The notes under the pieces were generated by a model. The model was given only the letters and a program-made list of their open reading frames with translations, did no database searches and had not been told where the DNA came from. 64,000 bases of DNA, from positions 62,001-126,000 of the forward strand of contig NZ_JAQNCZ010000001.1 of assembly GCF_028369055.1 (NCBI RefSeq), in the 5' to 3' direction. This document shows, in pieces, positions 54,721 to 63,488 of this stretch. Both the position numbers and the translations under genes were made by a program. Numbering within the stretch: the first letter of the stretch is position 1; each line of letters starts with the position of its first letter. The DNA comes from Cognatishimia sp. SS12. GTDB lineage: Bacteria > Pseudomonadota > Alphaproteobacteria > Rhodobacterales > Rhodobacteraceae.

Positions 54721-55554
54721 GTGCAACAATATCACGACGCATTGCAGTGCATTTTGGACAACGGGGTGGAAACCACCGACCGGACCGGAACCGGAACGAT
54801 ATCGTATTTTGGCATGCAATGCCGCTATCCGCTGGCAGATGGCTTTCCTTTGGTCACAACCAAAAAACTGCATCTGCGCTCGATCATTCATGAGCTGCTT
54901 TGGTTCCTGAGCGGCGATACCAATATCCGCTATTTGCAGGAAAATGGCGTCAGCATTTGGGACGAATGGGCGGATGAAAACGGCGATCTGGGCCCAGTTT
55001 ATGGCCATCAATGGCGACGCTTTCCCGCGCTTGAGCCGGTGGATGCCCCCGCGGGCGAAGAGCAGCTTTACCGCAAGAAAACCGTAGATCAGATTACTGA
55101 CCTCGTGGAGCTGATCAAAACCGCCCCGGATAGCCGGCGCATGATAGTCTCGGCCTGGAACCCGGCGGATGTACCCGACATGGCGTTGCCGCCGTGCCAC
55201 ACGCTCTGGCAGGTAAAAATCCTGGGCGGCAAATTGCACCTGCAACTCTATCAGCGTTCTGCAGATATGTTTTTGGGGGTGCCGTTTAACATTGCGTCTT
55301 ATGCGCTGCTGCAGGTGATGCTGGCGCATGTCACTGGCTATGAGCCGGGGGATTTTGTGCACACCATGGGCGACGCGCATATCTATTCCAACCATCTGGA
55401 TCAGGTGAACACCCAGCTTGCGCGCCGCCCAAAGGCCCTGCCGCAGCTGCGCATCAAACGGCAGGTCTCTTCGATCTTCGATTTCAAATTTGAGGATTTC
55501 GAGATCCTGAATTATGACCCTGACCCGGTGATCAAAGCGCCGGTTGCCGTGTAA
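54721..55554 (+). CDS. thyA: Thymidylate synthase
   Basis: ThyA methylates dUMP to dTMP using 5,10-methylene-THF, which becomes dihydrofolate. The 277 residues include the dUMP-contact arginine in [20 protein letters not shown], the nucleophile in [10 protein letters not shown], and [20 protein letters not shown]. The start is GTG 54721, directly after GGGAGGTGAGG; no ATG in frame upstream is as good. The dihydrofolate it forms is reduced by FolA, encoded 11 bp downstream, a classic pair. Confidence 0.96.
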   Translation: MQQYHDALQCILDNGVETTDRTGTGTISYFGMQCRYPLADGFPLVTTKKLHLRSIIHELLWFLSGDTNIRYLQENGVSIWDEWADENGDLGPVYGHQWRRFPALEPVDAPAGEEQLYRKKTVDQITDLVELIKTAPDSRRMIVSAWNPADVPDMALPPCHTLWQVKILGGKLHLQLYQRSADMFLGVPFNIASYALLQVMLAHVTGYEPGDFVHTMGDAHIYSNHLDQVNTQLARRPKALPQLRIKRQVSSIFDFKFEDFEILNYDPDPVIKAPVAV

Positions 55555-55565
55555 GGGGCGCGCTG

Positions 55566-56048
55566 ATGATCAGTTTGATTGTGGCCCGCGCGCAAAACGG
55601 CGCGATTGGCAAAGACAATGATATCCCCTGGTACGCGCCCGAAGATCTGCAGTTCTTCAAACGCGAAACGCTCGGGGGCGCGGTCATCATGGGGCGCAAT
55701 ACCTGGGAAAGTCTGCCTTTCAAGCCCTTGAAAAATCGCCTGAATATTGTCGTGTCGTCGCAAGGCGGGCTGGGCGACATATGTGTGCCCTCGGTTGAGG
55801 CCGCGATTGCCGAAGCGCAGGCGCAGGGCTATCAGCGCATTTACGGGATTGGCGGCGCAGGGATTTACCGCGCCATGCTGCCGCTGGCGCAGCGGTTGTT
55901 GATCACCGAGGTGGCGCTCGACATTCCTGATGCTGATGCCTTTTTTCCCACCTTCGGCGGTGAGGACTGGCAACTCTTGGCGCGTCACCAATTGCGCGCC
56001 GCTGACCCGGCCTGCGTGATGCATGAATATCTGCGCCGTGTGACGTAA
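55566..56048 (+). CDS. folA: Dihydrofolate reductase
   Basis: FolA regenerates tetrahydrofolate with NADPH. The 160-residue protein has AQNGAIGKDNDIPWYAPEDLQFFK with the active-site Asp and Trp, MGRNTWESLPFKPLKNR for NADPH and folate contacts, and YGIGGAGIYRAML. Its start is 11 bp after the thyA stop. Tyr follows PW where many bacterial enzymes have Leu or Arg (DIPWYAPED), a normal variant outside catalysis. Confidence 0.96.
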   Translation: MISLIVARAQNGAIGKDNDIPWYAPEDLQFFKRETLGGAVIMGRNTWESLPFKPLKNRLNIVVSSQGGLGDICVPSVEAAIAEAQAQGYQRIYGIGGAGIYRAMLPLAQRLLITEVALDIPDADAFFPTFGGEDWQLLARHQLRAADPACVMHEYLRRVT

Positions 56049-56105
56049 AAACCGCATTGCAGCGGCGCGTTGGCCTGCAAGTTGCGGCTTTTTCGCGGAG
56101 TAAAA

Positions 56106-56133
56106 TTGACTAGGCCACAAAATCTAGTAGTCT
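56106..56133 (+). promoter_or_regulatory. Possible promoter of the cysteine-rich protein gene
   Basis: TTGACT (56106-56111) is followed, after 16 bp, by TAGTCT (56128-56133). The minus-35 matches consensus well, the minus-10 poorly. It is about 60 bp before the start at 56192. The weak minus-10 leaves the call uncertain. Confidence 0.3.
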
Positions 56134-56191
56134 ACCCCCTATAAACACCACAGAATAAACCCGAGCAGTTCGACGAGAAAAGGTGTCTCAC

Positions 56192-56530
56192 ATGTTTAAG
56201 AAAATGCTGATGGTCTCGGCGTTGGTTGCGGTTGCGGCACCCGCCCAAGCGTCCTGCGTCATCTTCCCGTGTAAGATCAAAGAAGATCCGCTTGTAGAAT
56301 TTGTCCCAAAGACGCCACCGCCAGTCCCTGTGGGCTGCGCTTATCGGCCCGCGTCATCGCGCGACAATATCTGCCCAGCGGGCCTGCAGCCCATTGACGC
56401 CGGCGGCATGATCAGCTGCGGCGTGCCAAAAGCGGGCGAAATTTGCCATACCCCGGTCAAGCGCAAGAAGATCCAGCGCGCGCGGATCGTCTGCCCGGTG
56501 GGCGAAAAAGGCTGCTATACCACCAACTAA
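56192..56530 (+). CDS. Small cysteine-rich exported protein
   Basis: A 112-residue protein with a clear signal peptide (MFKKMLMVSALVAVAAPAQA, cleavage before SC). The mature part has eight cysteines, including CVIFPC at its start and ICPVG...CPVGEKGC patterns, so several disulfides in the periplasm are likely. Two Pro-rich and Lys-rich stretches follow (PKTPPPVPVGC, TPVKRKKIQRARI). No family is recognised. ATG 56192 has AAAAGG at 8 nt. The gene has its own terminator and stands alone between folA and a cold-shock gene. Confidence 0.65.
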   Translation: MFKKMLMVSALVAVAAPAQASCVIFPCKIKEDPLVEFVPKTPPPVPVGCAYRPASSRDNICPAGLQPIDAGGMISCGVPKAGEICHTPVKRKKIQRARIVCPVGEKGCYTTN

Positions 56531-56565
56531 GGTTGGTAGTCGCAATATGATGGGTGAGATAGTGA

Positions 56566-56597
56566 GGGGCGTTGAACGACGCCCCATACTTTTTTTA
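56566..56597 (+). terminator. Rho-independent terminator of the cysteine-rich protein gene
   Basis: A perfect 7-bp stem, GGGGCGT (56566-56572) with ACGCCCC (56579-56585), encloses TGAACG and is followed by ATAC and seven T (56590-56596). Another short dyad, ACCAAC-TAAG-GTTGGT, overlaps the stop codon just before. Confidence 0.9.
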
Positions 56598-56601
56598 TTA
56601 A

Positions 56602-56808
56602 TCAGGCGAGCTTCAGATCGCTGGCCATCTGGCGACCATCGCGCCCTTCGCTCAGCTCAAATTCGACTTTTTGATTGTCTGCGAGGCCGGTCAGACCGGA
56701 ACGCTCGACAGCAGAAATATGTACGAACACGTCTTTGCCGCCCGTATCCGGGGCAATAAAGCCGTAACCCTTCGTTGTATTAAACCATTTCACGGTGCCA
56801 GTTGGCAT
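56602..56808 (-). CDS. Cold-shock protein (CspA family), second copy
   Basis: A 68-residue cold-shock domain with RNP1 KGYGFIAP and RNP2 VFVHI. Its first ten residues equal those of the copy at 3.2 kb, and the two proteins align without gaps; they differ mainly in the C-terminal half (VEFELSEGRDGRQMASDLKLA versus VTYELEAGRDGRESAGEI). The ribosome site GAAGGAGAGACGG is nearly identical too. An upstream leader of more than 100 bp allows for a cold-responsive 5'UTR. Confidence 0.95.
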   Translation of the reverse strand: MPTGTVKWFNTTKGYGFIAPDTGGKDVFVHISAVERSGLTGLADNQKVEFELSEGRDGRQMASDLKLA

Positions 56809-57008
56809 CCCGTCTCTCCTTCTACTTCCTTCAGTCGCCCCCACTGTGGGACAGGCCAGCCAACCTGAGGACCGCAGGGGGAGACCCCAACCGTGCCAAA
56901 GCCTAGTTGCCATGCAGGGATGATTGCACGGCTTAGGTAAAAAGCAAGCAAAACAACTGTGAAATTGTCAAACAATTGAATATTCAGCAGGTAACAATGG
57001 GGAATGAG

Positions 57009-57326
57009 ATGAAATTATACGGGCTGAAAAACTGCGATACGTGCCGTAAGGCACTGAAATTACTTCCAGAAGCACAACTTATCGATGTGCGTTCAGAGGG
57101 CGTCCCAGCAGCGCTGATTGAACAGGCACTTGCTGAATTTGGTGACAAATTGGTCAATAGCCGCTCCACCACATGGCGTCAAATGTCGCCAGAACAGCGG
57201 GATTTACCGGCGAAAGAGCTGTTGAAAACCCATCCGACTTTGATGAAACGTCCGTTGATTGACGCGGATGGCACATTGTATCTTGGCTGGGGGGCGGATG
57301 TGCAGGCTGCTCTTGGCAAGCCGTGA
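57009..57326 (+). CDS. ArsC/Spx-family protein
   Basis: A 105-residue thioredoxin-like protein of the ArsC/Spx/YffB family. The motif MKLYGLKNCDTCRKALKLL holds a CxxC pair, and STTWRQMSPEQRDL with MKRPLIDADGTLYLGW gives the Arg motif of the family. Substrate is not known: YffB-type proteins are glutathione-dependent reductases, Spx-type are redox regulators of RNA polymerase. The start may be ATG 57009 or 56997. A 38-bp gap separates it from the next gene. Confidence 0.82.
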   Translation: MKLYGLKNCDTCRKALKLLPEAQLIDVRSEGVPAALIEQALAEFGDKLVNSRSTTWRQMSPEQRDLPAKELLKTHPTLMKRPLIDADGTLYLGWGADVQAALGKP

Positions 57327-57364
57327 TCGCGCACATAGATCACATAAAACGATAGGAGGCAGCC

Positions 57365-57733
57365 ATGCGCAACGCAGCGCTCGTACTGGGGATCATCGCT
57401 GGCATCGTCGGCATGATGGTCGGGTTTTTCAGCTGGGGCTACACGTCATTCATTGAAAGCTTCGGCGAGTTCGAAGGGATTGCCGAGCAGGTCGAGAATG
57501 TGCAATTGGTGCGGGCTGCGGCGCTGCTGTCGCCGCTTTTGGCCATTGCGGGCGGTGCCATGGCACGGGCGCGGGCGCTTTGGGGTGGGGCCTTATTGCT
57601 GGCTTCGGCGGCGGGCATGTACATCGGCTTTGGCTTTAACGTCTTTACCATGTTCCCGATTGCCTTTGCCGGGCTCGCCGGTGTGCTGGCGATATCAGCC
57701 GGGCAACCGGACGAACCCAAGGCACATTTTTGA
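57365..57733 (+). CDS. Small integral membrane protein of unknown function
   Basis: A 122-residue protein with about four hydrophobic helices (ALVLGIIAGIVGMMVGFFSWG, AAALLSPLLAIAGGAMA, ALWGGALLLASAAGMYIG, PIAFAGLAGVLAIS). It carries a short acidic loop (IESFGEFEGIAEQVEN) and a hydrophilic C-terminal tail. No named family is recognised. AGGAGG precedes the ATG. It is convergent with doxX with no base between the stops (TGATCA). Confidence 0.7.
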   Translation: MRNAALVLGIIAGIVGMMVGFFSWGYTSFIESFGEFEGIAEQVENVQLVRAAALLSPLLAIAGGAMARARALWGGALLLASAAGMYIGFGFNVFTMFPIAFAGLAGVLAISAGQPDEPKAHF

Positions 57734-58291
57734 TCAGGCAGGGGCCATTTGCTGACGTCGCGCCAAAAGACGATCCAGCGATAGCGGCCCTGCGCCTTTG
57801 ATCACCAAGACCAGCAGCAGAAACACCCAGAAGGCGCGCTGATCCAGGATATGCGCGTCTGATGCGCGATCAAACCAGGTGCCGATGGTGCCGGCGTCCG
57901 CGCCGTGGCCATAGACATCCGTCAGCGATTGCACGACCACAAACCCGATCATGCCAAGCGCGGCAAGCCGGGTTGCAAACCCCAGAACAAGGGCGGCAGG
58001 CAGCAAGAATTCGGCCATGGTCCCGGCCCAGACCACCGCCCAATGAAACAGGCTCAGCTGGCTGGTATCATAGCTGACCGCCTCCAGCGCCTTGGGGAAT
58101 ATCTGCGCATAGGCGCCGGTGCTCGGCACGATGAAGCCCAGAACGCCGTCACCCAGTTTGGTGAGGCCCGAGGCCCAGAAATACATCAGCAAGACACCGG
58201 CAAAGATCAGCCGCGCCACTGTGGGCAGGATCCAATCTTGCCGCTCCAGCCGGGCAAACACCGAATTATGTAGCGAAATCAGGCGGTCCAT
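57734..58291 (-). CDS. doxX: DoxX-family membrane protein of the bufferin operon
   Basis: A 185-residue membrane protein with about four helices, of the DoxX/DoxD family. Relevant pieces are ARLIFAGVLLMYFWASGLTKLGDG at the start and FLLPAALVLGFATRLAA. In bufferin clusters this gene is the last of bufA-bufB-bufC-doxX and is thought to handle electrons or peptide at the membrane. It overlaps bufC by 13 bp. The stop abuts that of the convergent small membrane protein. Confidence 0.85.
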   Translation of the reverse strand: MDRLISLHNSVFARLERQDWILPTVARLIFAGVLLMYFWASGLTKLGDGVLGFIVPSTGAYAQIFPKALEAVSYDTSQLSLFHWAVVWAGTMAEFLLPAALVLGFATRLAALGMIGFVVVQSLTDVYGHGADAGTIGTWFDRASDAHILDQRAFWVFLLLVLVIKGAGPLSLDRLLARRQQMAPA

Positions 58292-59067
58292 AGGTCTTCC
58301 TTGTGGTTGATGTCGGTCAGTGCGCCATGGCTGAGAAGCAGGCCCAAGAGCGCGCCGAGGTCAAATTCAGCCCCCAGATTTGCGCTGGCCTCTTCTGCGG
58401 CCGCCCCCAAAGGCATGCCGCGCCGCAGGGCATCGAGAAAGCGTGCGCCGCCGGGCGGCAGGGCATGGGGCGCGGGATCGTATTCGGGCCGCATGACAAT
58501 CGTGTCCTGAGCCCGCGCTTGTGGCTTTGGGGCCCCGGGGATCATATTAAAGGCCCAGAGATCGTAGATCGGCCATGCAGAGGGGATGACCTCTACGGAT
58601 GGCGCGAGAGTCAGGCGCACCTCGGGCAGGCGCTCGGGCGCGATCTGCGCCAACGCGTCCGGGGCCAGCGCCGTACTGTCCGCCGCGTGATAGGAACGGC
58701 GCAGCGCCAGTTCGAGTTCAGCCACGTCCCCCAGATAGCCCAGCGATTTCAGCGGCTCAAAGCCGCGCAGGAAATTCGGAAAGCCGGCACCATAGTGCAT
58801 CATCACCGGGGCACTGGGCGGCGACTGGCGCAGAAACACCCCGGCCACATGTTTGAAGTTGTCCGGACCCAAGAGTTTTGCAATGACCGGAAAACCGGTC
58901 TCCAGCGCTTCGGTCAGCGAAACGGCGACATTGTTGCGATAGACATCAAAGCGCCGCGCCGCAGGGTTGCCTGCACCATCCTTGAGGCCATCCGGCACCG
59001 GAGAGCTGCCATCCAAGAGCGCCGCGCGAAACGCCGATTGTGAGACATCATTTTGCGGCGTGCTCAT
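58279..59067 (-). CDS. bufC: BufC-like (DUF2063/HvfC) protein of the bufferin operon
   Basis: A 262-residue protein of the DUF2063 family. The N-terminal domain is visible (FRAALLDG, RRFDVYRNNVAVSLTEALETGFPVIAKLLG, FLRQSPPSAPVMMHYGAGFPNFL), a fold once called DNA-binding but now thought to recruit the bufferin precursor. The C-terminal domain is a winged-helix-like segment that ends FDLGALLGLLLSHGALTDI. BufC partners BufB in peptide modification. ATG 59067 overlaps bufB by four bases; a longer frame upstream is rejected. Confidence 0.88.
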   Translation of the reverse strand: MSTPQNDVSQSAFRAALLDGSSPVPDGLKDGAGNPAARRFDVYRNNVAVSLTEALETGFPVIAKLLGPDNFKHVAGVFLRQSPPSAPVMMHYGAGFPNFLRGFEPLKSLGYLGDVAELELALRRSYHAADSTALAPDALAQIAPERLPEVRLTLAPSVEVIPSAWPIYDLWAFNMIPGAPKPQARAQDTIVMRPEYDPAPHALPPGGARFLDALRRGMPLGAAAEEASANLGAEFDLGALLGLLLSHGALTDINHKEDLWTA

Positions 59068-59930
59068 GCGGGCACCTTGGTCAGCGCCTGCGCGGCGCGG
59101 CGTGCCTCGGCAGCCAGAATGGGCCAATCGGGCACGTCATTGTCCCATTCGATCAGGATCGGTTTTGGCCCAGACAGGGCCAGCGTGTGATCCAAGAGTG
59201 CCCAGACAGGGTCAACCACCGCCGCGCCATGGCTGTCAATCAGCAGTGGCTTGCCATGGTCGTCTTCGTCCTCATCATGGCCGCCCAAGTGAATTTCGCC
59301 CACCTTTTCAAGCGGATACTCCGCGATGTAGGCCTTGGGATCGTAATCAAGATTGGTGGCTGAGACAAAGACATTGTTCACATCAAGCAACAAGGCGCAG
59401 CCGCTGCGACGGGTGACTTCGCGCAGAAAATCAGGCTCGGACCAGGTGCTTTCGGCAAAGGCCAGATAGCTTGAGGGGTTTTCCAGCATCATCTGACGGC
59501 CAATGGTGTTTTGTAAGGCGTCGATATGATCACAGACACGGGTCAGGGTGGCTGCGGTGTAAGGCAGGGGCAGCAGGTCGTTGAAATAGCTGCCGTCATG
59601 GGTGGACCAGGCGAGATGTTCGGAAAACACCGTTGGCTTCAGCCAATCCACCAAGTGTTTGAGCCGCGCGAGGTGTTCGGGATCAAGCGGTCCTTCGCCG
59701 CCGATCGACAGGCCCACACCATGCACGGAAATTGGAAATTCTTCGTCCAAATGGCGTAGCTGGGCCAAGGGGCGGCCGCCCATACCCATATAGTTTTCCG
59801 CATGAATCTCCAGCCACGCCACGGGCGCGGCATCCTCCATAATCTCAGAGAAATGCTGCGGCTTATAGCCGACGCCCGGCGCATGGGGGAGGGCGGGCAA
59901 TTGCGCTGCTGTGTCAAACATGGGGCTCAT
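59064..59930 (-). CDS. bufB: BufB-like DUF692 iron enzyme that modifies the bufferin precursor
   Basis: A 288-residue TIM-barrel DUF692 (MNIO) enzyme. Family members use iron to oxidise cysteines in ribosomal peptides to thiooxazole or similar groups. Metal-ligand regions seen are EIHAENYMG, SVHGVGLSIGG, FSEHLAWS, LLLDVNNVFVSA, IHLGGHDED and DSHGAAV. ATG 59930 is chosen; a second ATG three codons on has AAGGA at 11 nt and a TTG upstream is possible. It overlaps bufC by four bases and starts 53 bp after bufA. Confidence 0.9.
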   Translation of the reverse strand: MSPMFDTAAQLPALPHAPGVGYKPQHFSEIMEDAAPVAWLEIHAENYMGMGGRPLAQLRHLDEEFPISVHGVGLSIGGEGPLDPEHLARLKHLVDWLKPTVFSEHLAWSTHDGSYFNDLLPLPYTAATLTRVCDHIDALQNTIGRQMMLENPSSYLAFAESTWSEPDFLREVTRRSGCALLLDVNNVFVSATNLDYDPKAYIAEYPLEKVGEIHLGGHDEDEDDHGKPLLIDSHGAAVVDPVWALLDHTLALSGPKPILIEWDNDVPDWPILAAEARRAAQALTKVPA

Positions 59931-59983
59931 GGTCCTTGGCAAAGTGTGCAGCGCCCCATCGATCAGGGGCGCTGCAGATCGGC

Positions 59984-60289
59984 TTATGCTGGCAGGTCGC
60001 GGTCCAGCGCTTCCAGAGAGCCTTTGCGCATGGAGCCGTCTGCCATGGCTGGCAGTTCGATTTCGGCGCAGGTGCCTGCGTCAACCAGGGTCCAGGCGTT
60101 GCCTTGGTAATCCACTTTGGACGTACCGGCGCAAGTTGTGCCTGGGCCAGCGGCACAGTCGTTTTTACCTGCCAGCGAAACGCCGTAGCATTTTTCTTTG
60201 TCCATTGCGGCAGCAGTGTGTGTGGTGGCTGCGGTGACAGCGGCAGCAACAGAGGCAGCAACGGCGAGGGTTTTTACGGTCTTGGACAT
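59984..60289 (-). CDS. bufA1: Bufferin precursor BufA1 (DUF2282)
   Basis: A 101-residue exported small protein. The signal peptide covers about residues 1-28 (cleavage after TAAA). The mature part has four cysteines at 34, 45, 53 and 74 in the DUF2282 pattern [27 protein letters not shown] and GTC. From published bufferin work as I recall it, two of the cysteines become thiooxazoles and the product binds copper in the periplasm. It is the first gene of the operon with bufB, bufC and doxX; a 14-bp palindrome lies about 100 bp upstream. Confidence 0.9.
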   Translation of the reverse strand: MSKTVKTLAVAASVAAAVTAATTHTAAAMDKEKCYGVSLAGKNDCAAGPGTTCAGTSKVDYQGNAWTLVDAGTCAEIELPAMADGSMRKGSLEALDRDLPA

Positions 60290-60389
60290 GATGGATTTCC
60301 CTAATCAAGTTAAAAATTCCAACCGCTTGTGCGGTGTGCCCCAACCCTAGCCGCAGGACCTTATCAATCGCTAATAACGCATTCGTGGG

Positions 60390-60403
60390 TCACAGCGCTG
60401 TGA
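60390..60403. promoter_or_regulatory. Palindrome upstream of bufA1
   Basis: TCACAGCGCTGTGA is a perfect 14-bp inverted repeat 100 bp before the bufA1 start, in the leader shared with no other minus-strand gene. It may be an operator for metal-dependent control. I see no clear ECF-sigma (SigF-type) promoter in the leader. Confidence 0.45.
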
Positions 60404-60457
60404 GTGCATGTTATTTTTTGCGAGCATCCGAACGTTGGGACACCCAGTAAACAAGGA

Positions 60458-60485
60458 AAAACGCCGGGCATTGGCCCGGCGTTTT
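60458..60485 (-). terminator. Rho-independent terminator of thrS
   Basis: A perfect 12-bp stem, AAAACGCCGGGC (60458-60469) with GCCCGGCGTTTT (60474-60485), has an ATTG loop. On the minus strand it is followed by T residues and lies 34 bp past the thrS stop. It also isolates the bufferin operon from thrS transcription. Confidence 0.93.
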
Positions 60486-60518
60486 CAGCGAGATGGTTCC
60501 CGATTGTTTCAAAATGCC

Positions 60519-62468
60519 TCAGGCAAGGTCGGGCGGTGTTGCCTCTGCCTTCAGCTGTGTGACGATTTCGTCAAGTGGCTGTACCTTGGATTGTTTTTCG
60601 CCAAGGCGGCGGGTGGAGACGGTGCGCTCTTCGACTTCCTTTTTGCCGATGGCCAGAATGACAGGCACTTTGCCGACCGAATGTTCGCGAACCTTGTAGT
60701 TGATTTTCTCATTGCGCAGGTCCGCCTCGGCGCGCACGCCCGCGGCTTTCAGCTGCTCAACCACCTCTAGGCAGTAGTCATTGGCATCAGAGACGATGGC
60801 CGCCACAACAACCTGACGTGGGGCAAGCCAGAACGGCAGTTTGCCGGCGTGCTCTTCGATCAGGATGCCGATGAAACGCTCAAATGAACCGAGCGTCGCG
60901 CGGTGCAACATCACCGGGCGATGTTTTGCGCCATCTTCGCCGATATAATTGGCCTCGAGCCGTTCCGGCAGAAATGGGTCGACCTGCAAGGTGCCACACT
61001 GCCAGTCACGGCCGATGGCATCGGTCAGCGTGAATTCCAGCTTTGGCCCGTAGAACGCGCCTTCGCCTTCAAGGATCTCATATTCATACCCGGCCGCATT
61101 ACAGGCATCGCCAAGCGCTTTTTCAACCCGGTCCCAGCTTTCATCTTCCCCGATACGTTGTTCGGGGCGGGTGGAAAGCTTGATGGTCCAGTTGTGAAAA
61201 CCCAGATCGGCATAGACCTTGGACAGAAAGGCGATGAAGCGCGCGGTTTCATCGGTGATCTGATCTTCGGTGCAGAAGATGTGTCCATCATCCTGGGTAA
61301 AGCCACGCACGCGCATGATGCCGTGCAATGCGCCCGACGGTTCATAGCGCGCGCAAGAGCCAAATTCAGCCATGCGAAGCGGCAGGTCGCGATAGGATTT
61401 CAAGCCCTGATTAAAGATCTGCACATGGCAGGGGCAGTTCATGGGTTTGAGGGCATTGATGGCTTTTTCGCGGGCGTGCTCTTCGTCGACTTCGACGATG
61501 AACATGTTTTCTTGATATTTGTCCCAGTGGCCGGATTTTTCCCACAGCTTGCGGTCCACCACTTGCGGGGTGTTCACCTCAACATAGCCGCCGCGGCGCT
61601 GCTGACGGCGCATATAATCCTGCAGTTCGGTATAGACCGTCCAGCCATTGGGATGCCAGAACACCTGACCCGGCGCTTCGGGTTGCATATGGAACAGATC
61701 CATTTCCCCGCCTAGCTTGCGGTGGTCGCGTTTGGCGGCCTCTTCCAGCATGGTGAGGTGTTTTTTCAGATCGTCCTTGTTTTTGAAGGCCACGCCGTAG
61801 ATGCGCTGCAACATGGCGCGGCTGCTGTCACCGCGCCAATAGGCCCCCGCGACACTCATCAGCTTGAAAGCATCCGCAGGCACCTGTCCGGTGTGCTGCA
61901 AATGCGGGCCCCGGCAGAGATCCTGCCAGTCGCCATGCCAATACATGCGCAAGGGCTCATTGCCGGGAATGGCATCGATCAGTTCAACTTTGTAAGGCTC
62001 GCCGCGCTCTTCGTAATATTTGACGGCGACATCGCGCTCCCAGACTTCGGTGCGGACGGGATCGCGCAGGTTGATGATCTCTTTCATTTTCTTTTCGATC
62101 AGGCCGAGATCTTCGGGGGTAAACGGCTCTGCGCGATCAAAATCATAGTACCAGCCATGTTCGATCACCGGGCCGATGGTGACTTTGACGTCGGGCCAGA
62201 TTTCCTGCACCGCGCGCGCCATGATGTGGGCGCAATCGTGGCGGATCAGCTCCAGCGCTTCGGCGTCATTGTCTTTTAACGTGTTGATGGCGATCTGCGC
62301 ATCCTGGGTGATCGGCCAGGCCAGATCCCAATGCTGCCCGTCCACCGTGGCAGAGATGGCCTTTTTGGCCAAAGAAGTTGCGATAGAGGCTGCGACCTCG
62401 GCAGGGGTGACACCTGCGTCATAGGAACGTGCATTGCCATCGGGGAAAGTCAGGGAAATCTGGGACAT
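60519..62468 (-). CDS. thrS: Threonyl-tRNA synthetase
   Basis: ThrS charges tRNA-Thr. The 649 residues comprise a TGS domain (1-62), the editing SAD domain ([18 protein letters not shown]), the class II catalytic core with zinc ligands ([10 protein letters not shown] and the later His pair) and FRMAEFGS-like motif 2 ([12 protein letters not shown]), then the anticodon-binding domain starting near [16 protein letters not shown] precedes ATG 62468. It is a single-gene unit with its own terminator. Confidence 0.97.
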   Translation of the reverse strand: MSQISLTFPDGNARSYDAGVTPAEVAASIATSLAKKAISATVDGQHWDLAWPITQDAQIAINTLKDNDAEALELIRHDCAHIMARAVQEIWPDVKVTIGPVIEHGWYYDFDRAEPFTPEDLGLIEKKMKEIINLRDPVRTEVWERDVAVKYYEERGEPYKVELIDAIPGNEPLRMYWHGDWQDLCRGPHLQHTGQVPADAFKLMSVAGAYWRGDSSRAMLQRIYGVAFKNKDDLKKHLTMLEEAAKRDHRKLGGEMDLFHMQPEAPGQVFWHPNGWTVYTELQDYMRRQQRRGGYVEVNTPQVVDRKLWEKSGHWDKYQENMFIVEVDEEHAREKAINALKPMNCPCHVQIFNQGLKSYRDLPLRMAEFGSCARYEPSGALHGIMRVRGFTQDDGHIFCTEDQITDETARFIAFLSKVYADLGFHNWTIKLSTRPEQRIGEDESWDRVEKALGDACNAAGYEYEILEGEGAFYGPKLEFTLTDAIGRDWQCGTLQVDPFLPERLEANYIGEDGAKHRPVMLHRATLGSFERFIGILIEEHAGKLPFWLAPRQVVVAAIVSDANDYCLEVVEQLKAAGVRAEADLRNEKINYKVREHSVGKVPVILAIGKKEVEERTVSTRRLGEKQSKVQPLDEIVTQLKAEATPPDLA

Positions 62469-62598
62469 GGCCCAATCCTCCTCGTCAGTTTGGCGCCCAC
62501 GGAACGCCCGGTTGCGGGTATATGGTTCGCCTGCTTAGTGACCTTTGCCAGCGTCTCTGTCAACGCTGAAAACCGGGGCGGCCTAAAACGGGCGCGTA

Positions 62599-62664
62599 AG
62601 GGGCGCTGCCCCTCAGGCAAAGCGGGCTTTGCCTTCACCCCGGAGTATTTGCCAAAAGATGAAG
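62599..62664 (+). repeat. Roseobacter-type extragenic element, copy 2
   Basis: Two hairpins come first, AGGGGC-GCT-GCCCCT (62599-62613) and GGCAAAGC-GG-GCTTTGCC (62616-62633). The core follows: CACCCC, GGAGTATTT (62642-62650), three bases and AAAAGATGAAG (62654-62664). The core matches copy 1 (18208-18230) at 20 of 23 positions, in the same orientation. It lies 75 bp before the hydrolase gene at 62739. Confidence 0.75.
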
Positions 62665-62738
62665 CGGCCTTGGCTTATCGCTTTGACCAGATTGCGGCTT
62701 TGCGGTTTAACTTTGGGAAACGACGAAGAGGACAAAGC

Positions 62739-63488
62739 GTGCACGCATATCTGACCACGGCCGCAGGCCGCAAGATCGCATATCATAAGACGGGTGGGCA
62801 GGGCCCTTGCGTCGTATTCCTCGGCGGATTGAAATCAGATATGGCGGGCACAAAAGCAGTGCATCTGGAGGCCTGGTGCCAAACGCAGGGGCGGGCGTTT
62901 TTGCGCTTTGATTATTCAGGTCACGGGGAAAGCTCTGGCACATTTGAAGAGGGCGCAATTGGCGACTGGCATCAGGATGCTTTGGCGGCGGTGACGGAAT
63001 TGGTCAGCGGCGATTATGTTCTGGTCGGCTCTTCTATGGGCGGCTGGCAGGCGCTTTTGCTGGCGCGGGCGGCACCGGAACGTCTGGTTGGGCTGGTGAC
63101 GATTGCGGCGGCACCGGATTTTACCGAAGACAGCTATTGGGCCAATTTCACCGATGCGCAGAAAGCGGCGCTTGAGGCTGAGGGGCAAGTGGCGTTGCCC
63201 AGTGACTATATGGAGCCTTACATCATCACGAAACGCATGATTGAGGATGGCCGCCAGAACCTTGTACTGCGCGCGCCGCTGCGTTTTGATTGCGCGGTGC
63301 GGTTTTTGCAGGGCACGGCGGATACGGCTGTGACAACTGAGACCGCCCTGCGGCTCTTGGATCATGCGGAGGGTGATGACATGCGCCTGACCCTGGTGAA
63401 AGATGCTGATCACCGGTTTTCCGATCCGGCCTGCCTTGCGCTGATCGAGGCGGCGGTGCTGGATGTGATAGAGGCGTCAGAGCAATGA
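62739..63488 (+). CDS. Alpha/beta-fold hydrolase
   Basis: A 249-residue hydrolase. The oxyanion strand is VVFLGGLKSDMAGTKA, the nucleophile elbow GSSMGGWQALLLA (Ser), and the acid and base lie around GTADTAV and DADHRFSD. The family resembles small carboxylesterases related to prolyl oligopeptidase-like palmitoyl thioesterases. The start is GTG 62739 after GAAGAGGACAAAGC, giving MHAYLTTAAGRKIAY. It overlaps the following hydrolase gene by four bases, so the two are co-translated. Confidence 0.87.
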   Translation: MHAYLTTAAGRKIAYHKTGGQGPCVVFLGGLKSDMAGTKAVHLEAWCQTQGRAFLRFDYSGHGESSGTFEEGAIGDWHQDALAAVTELVSGDYVLVGSSMGGWQALLLARAAPERLVGLVTIAAAPDFTEDSYWANFTDAQKAALEAEGQVALPSDYMEPYIITKRMIEDGRQNLVLRAPLRFDCAVRFLQGTADTAVTTETALRLLDHAEGDDMRLTLVKDADHRFSDPACLALIEAAVLDVIEASEQ

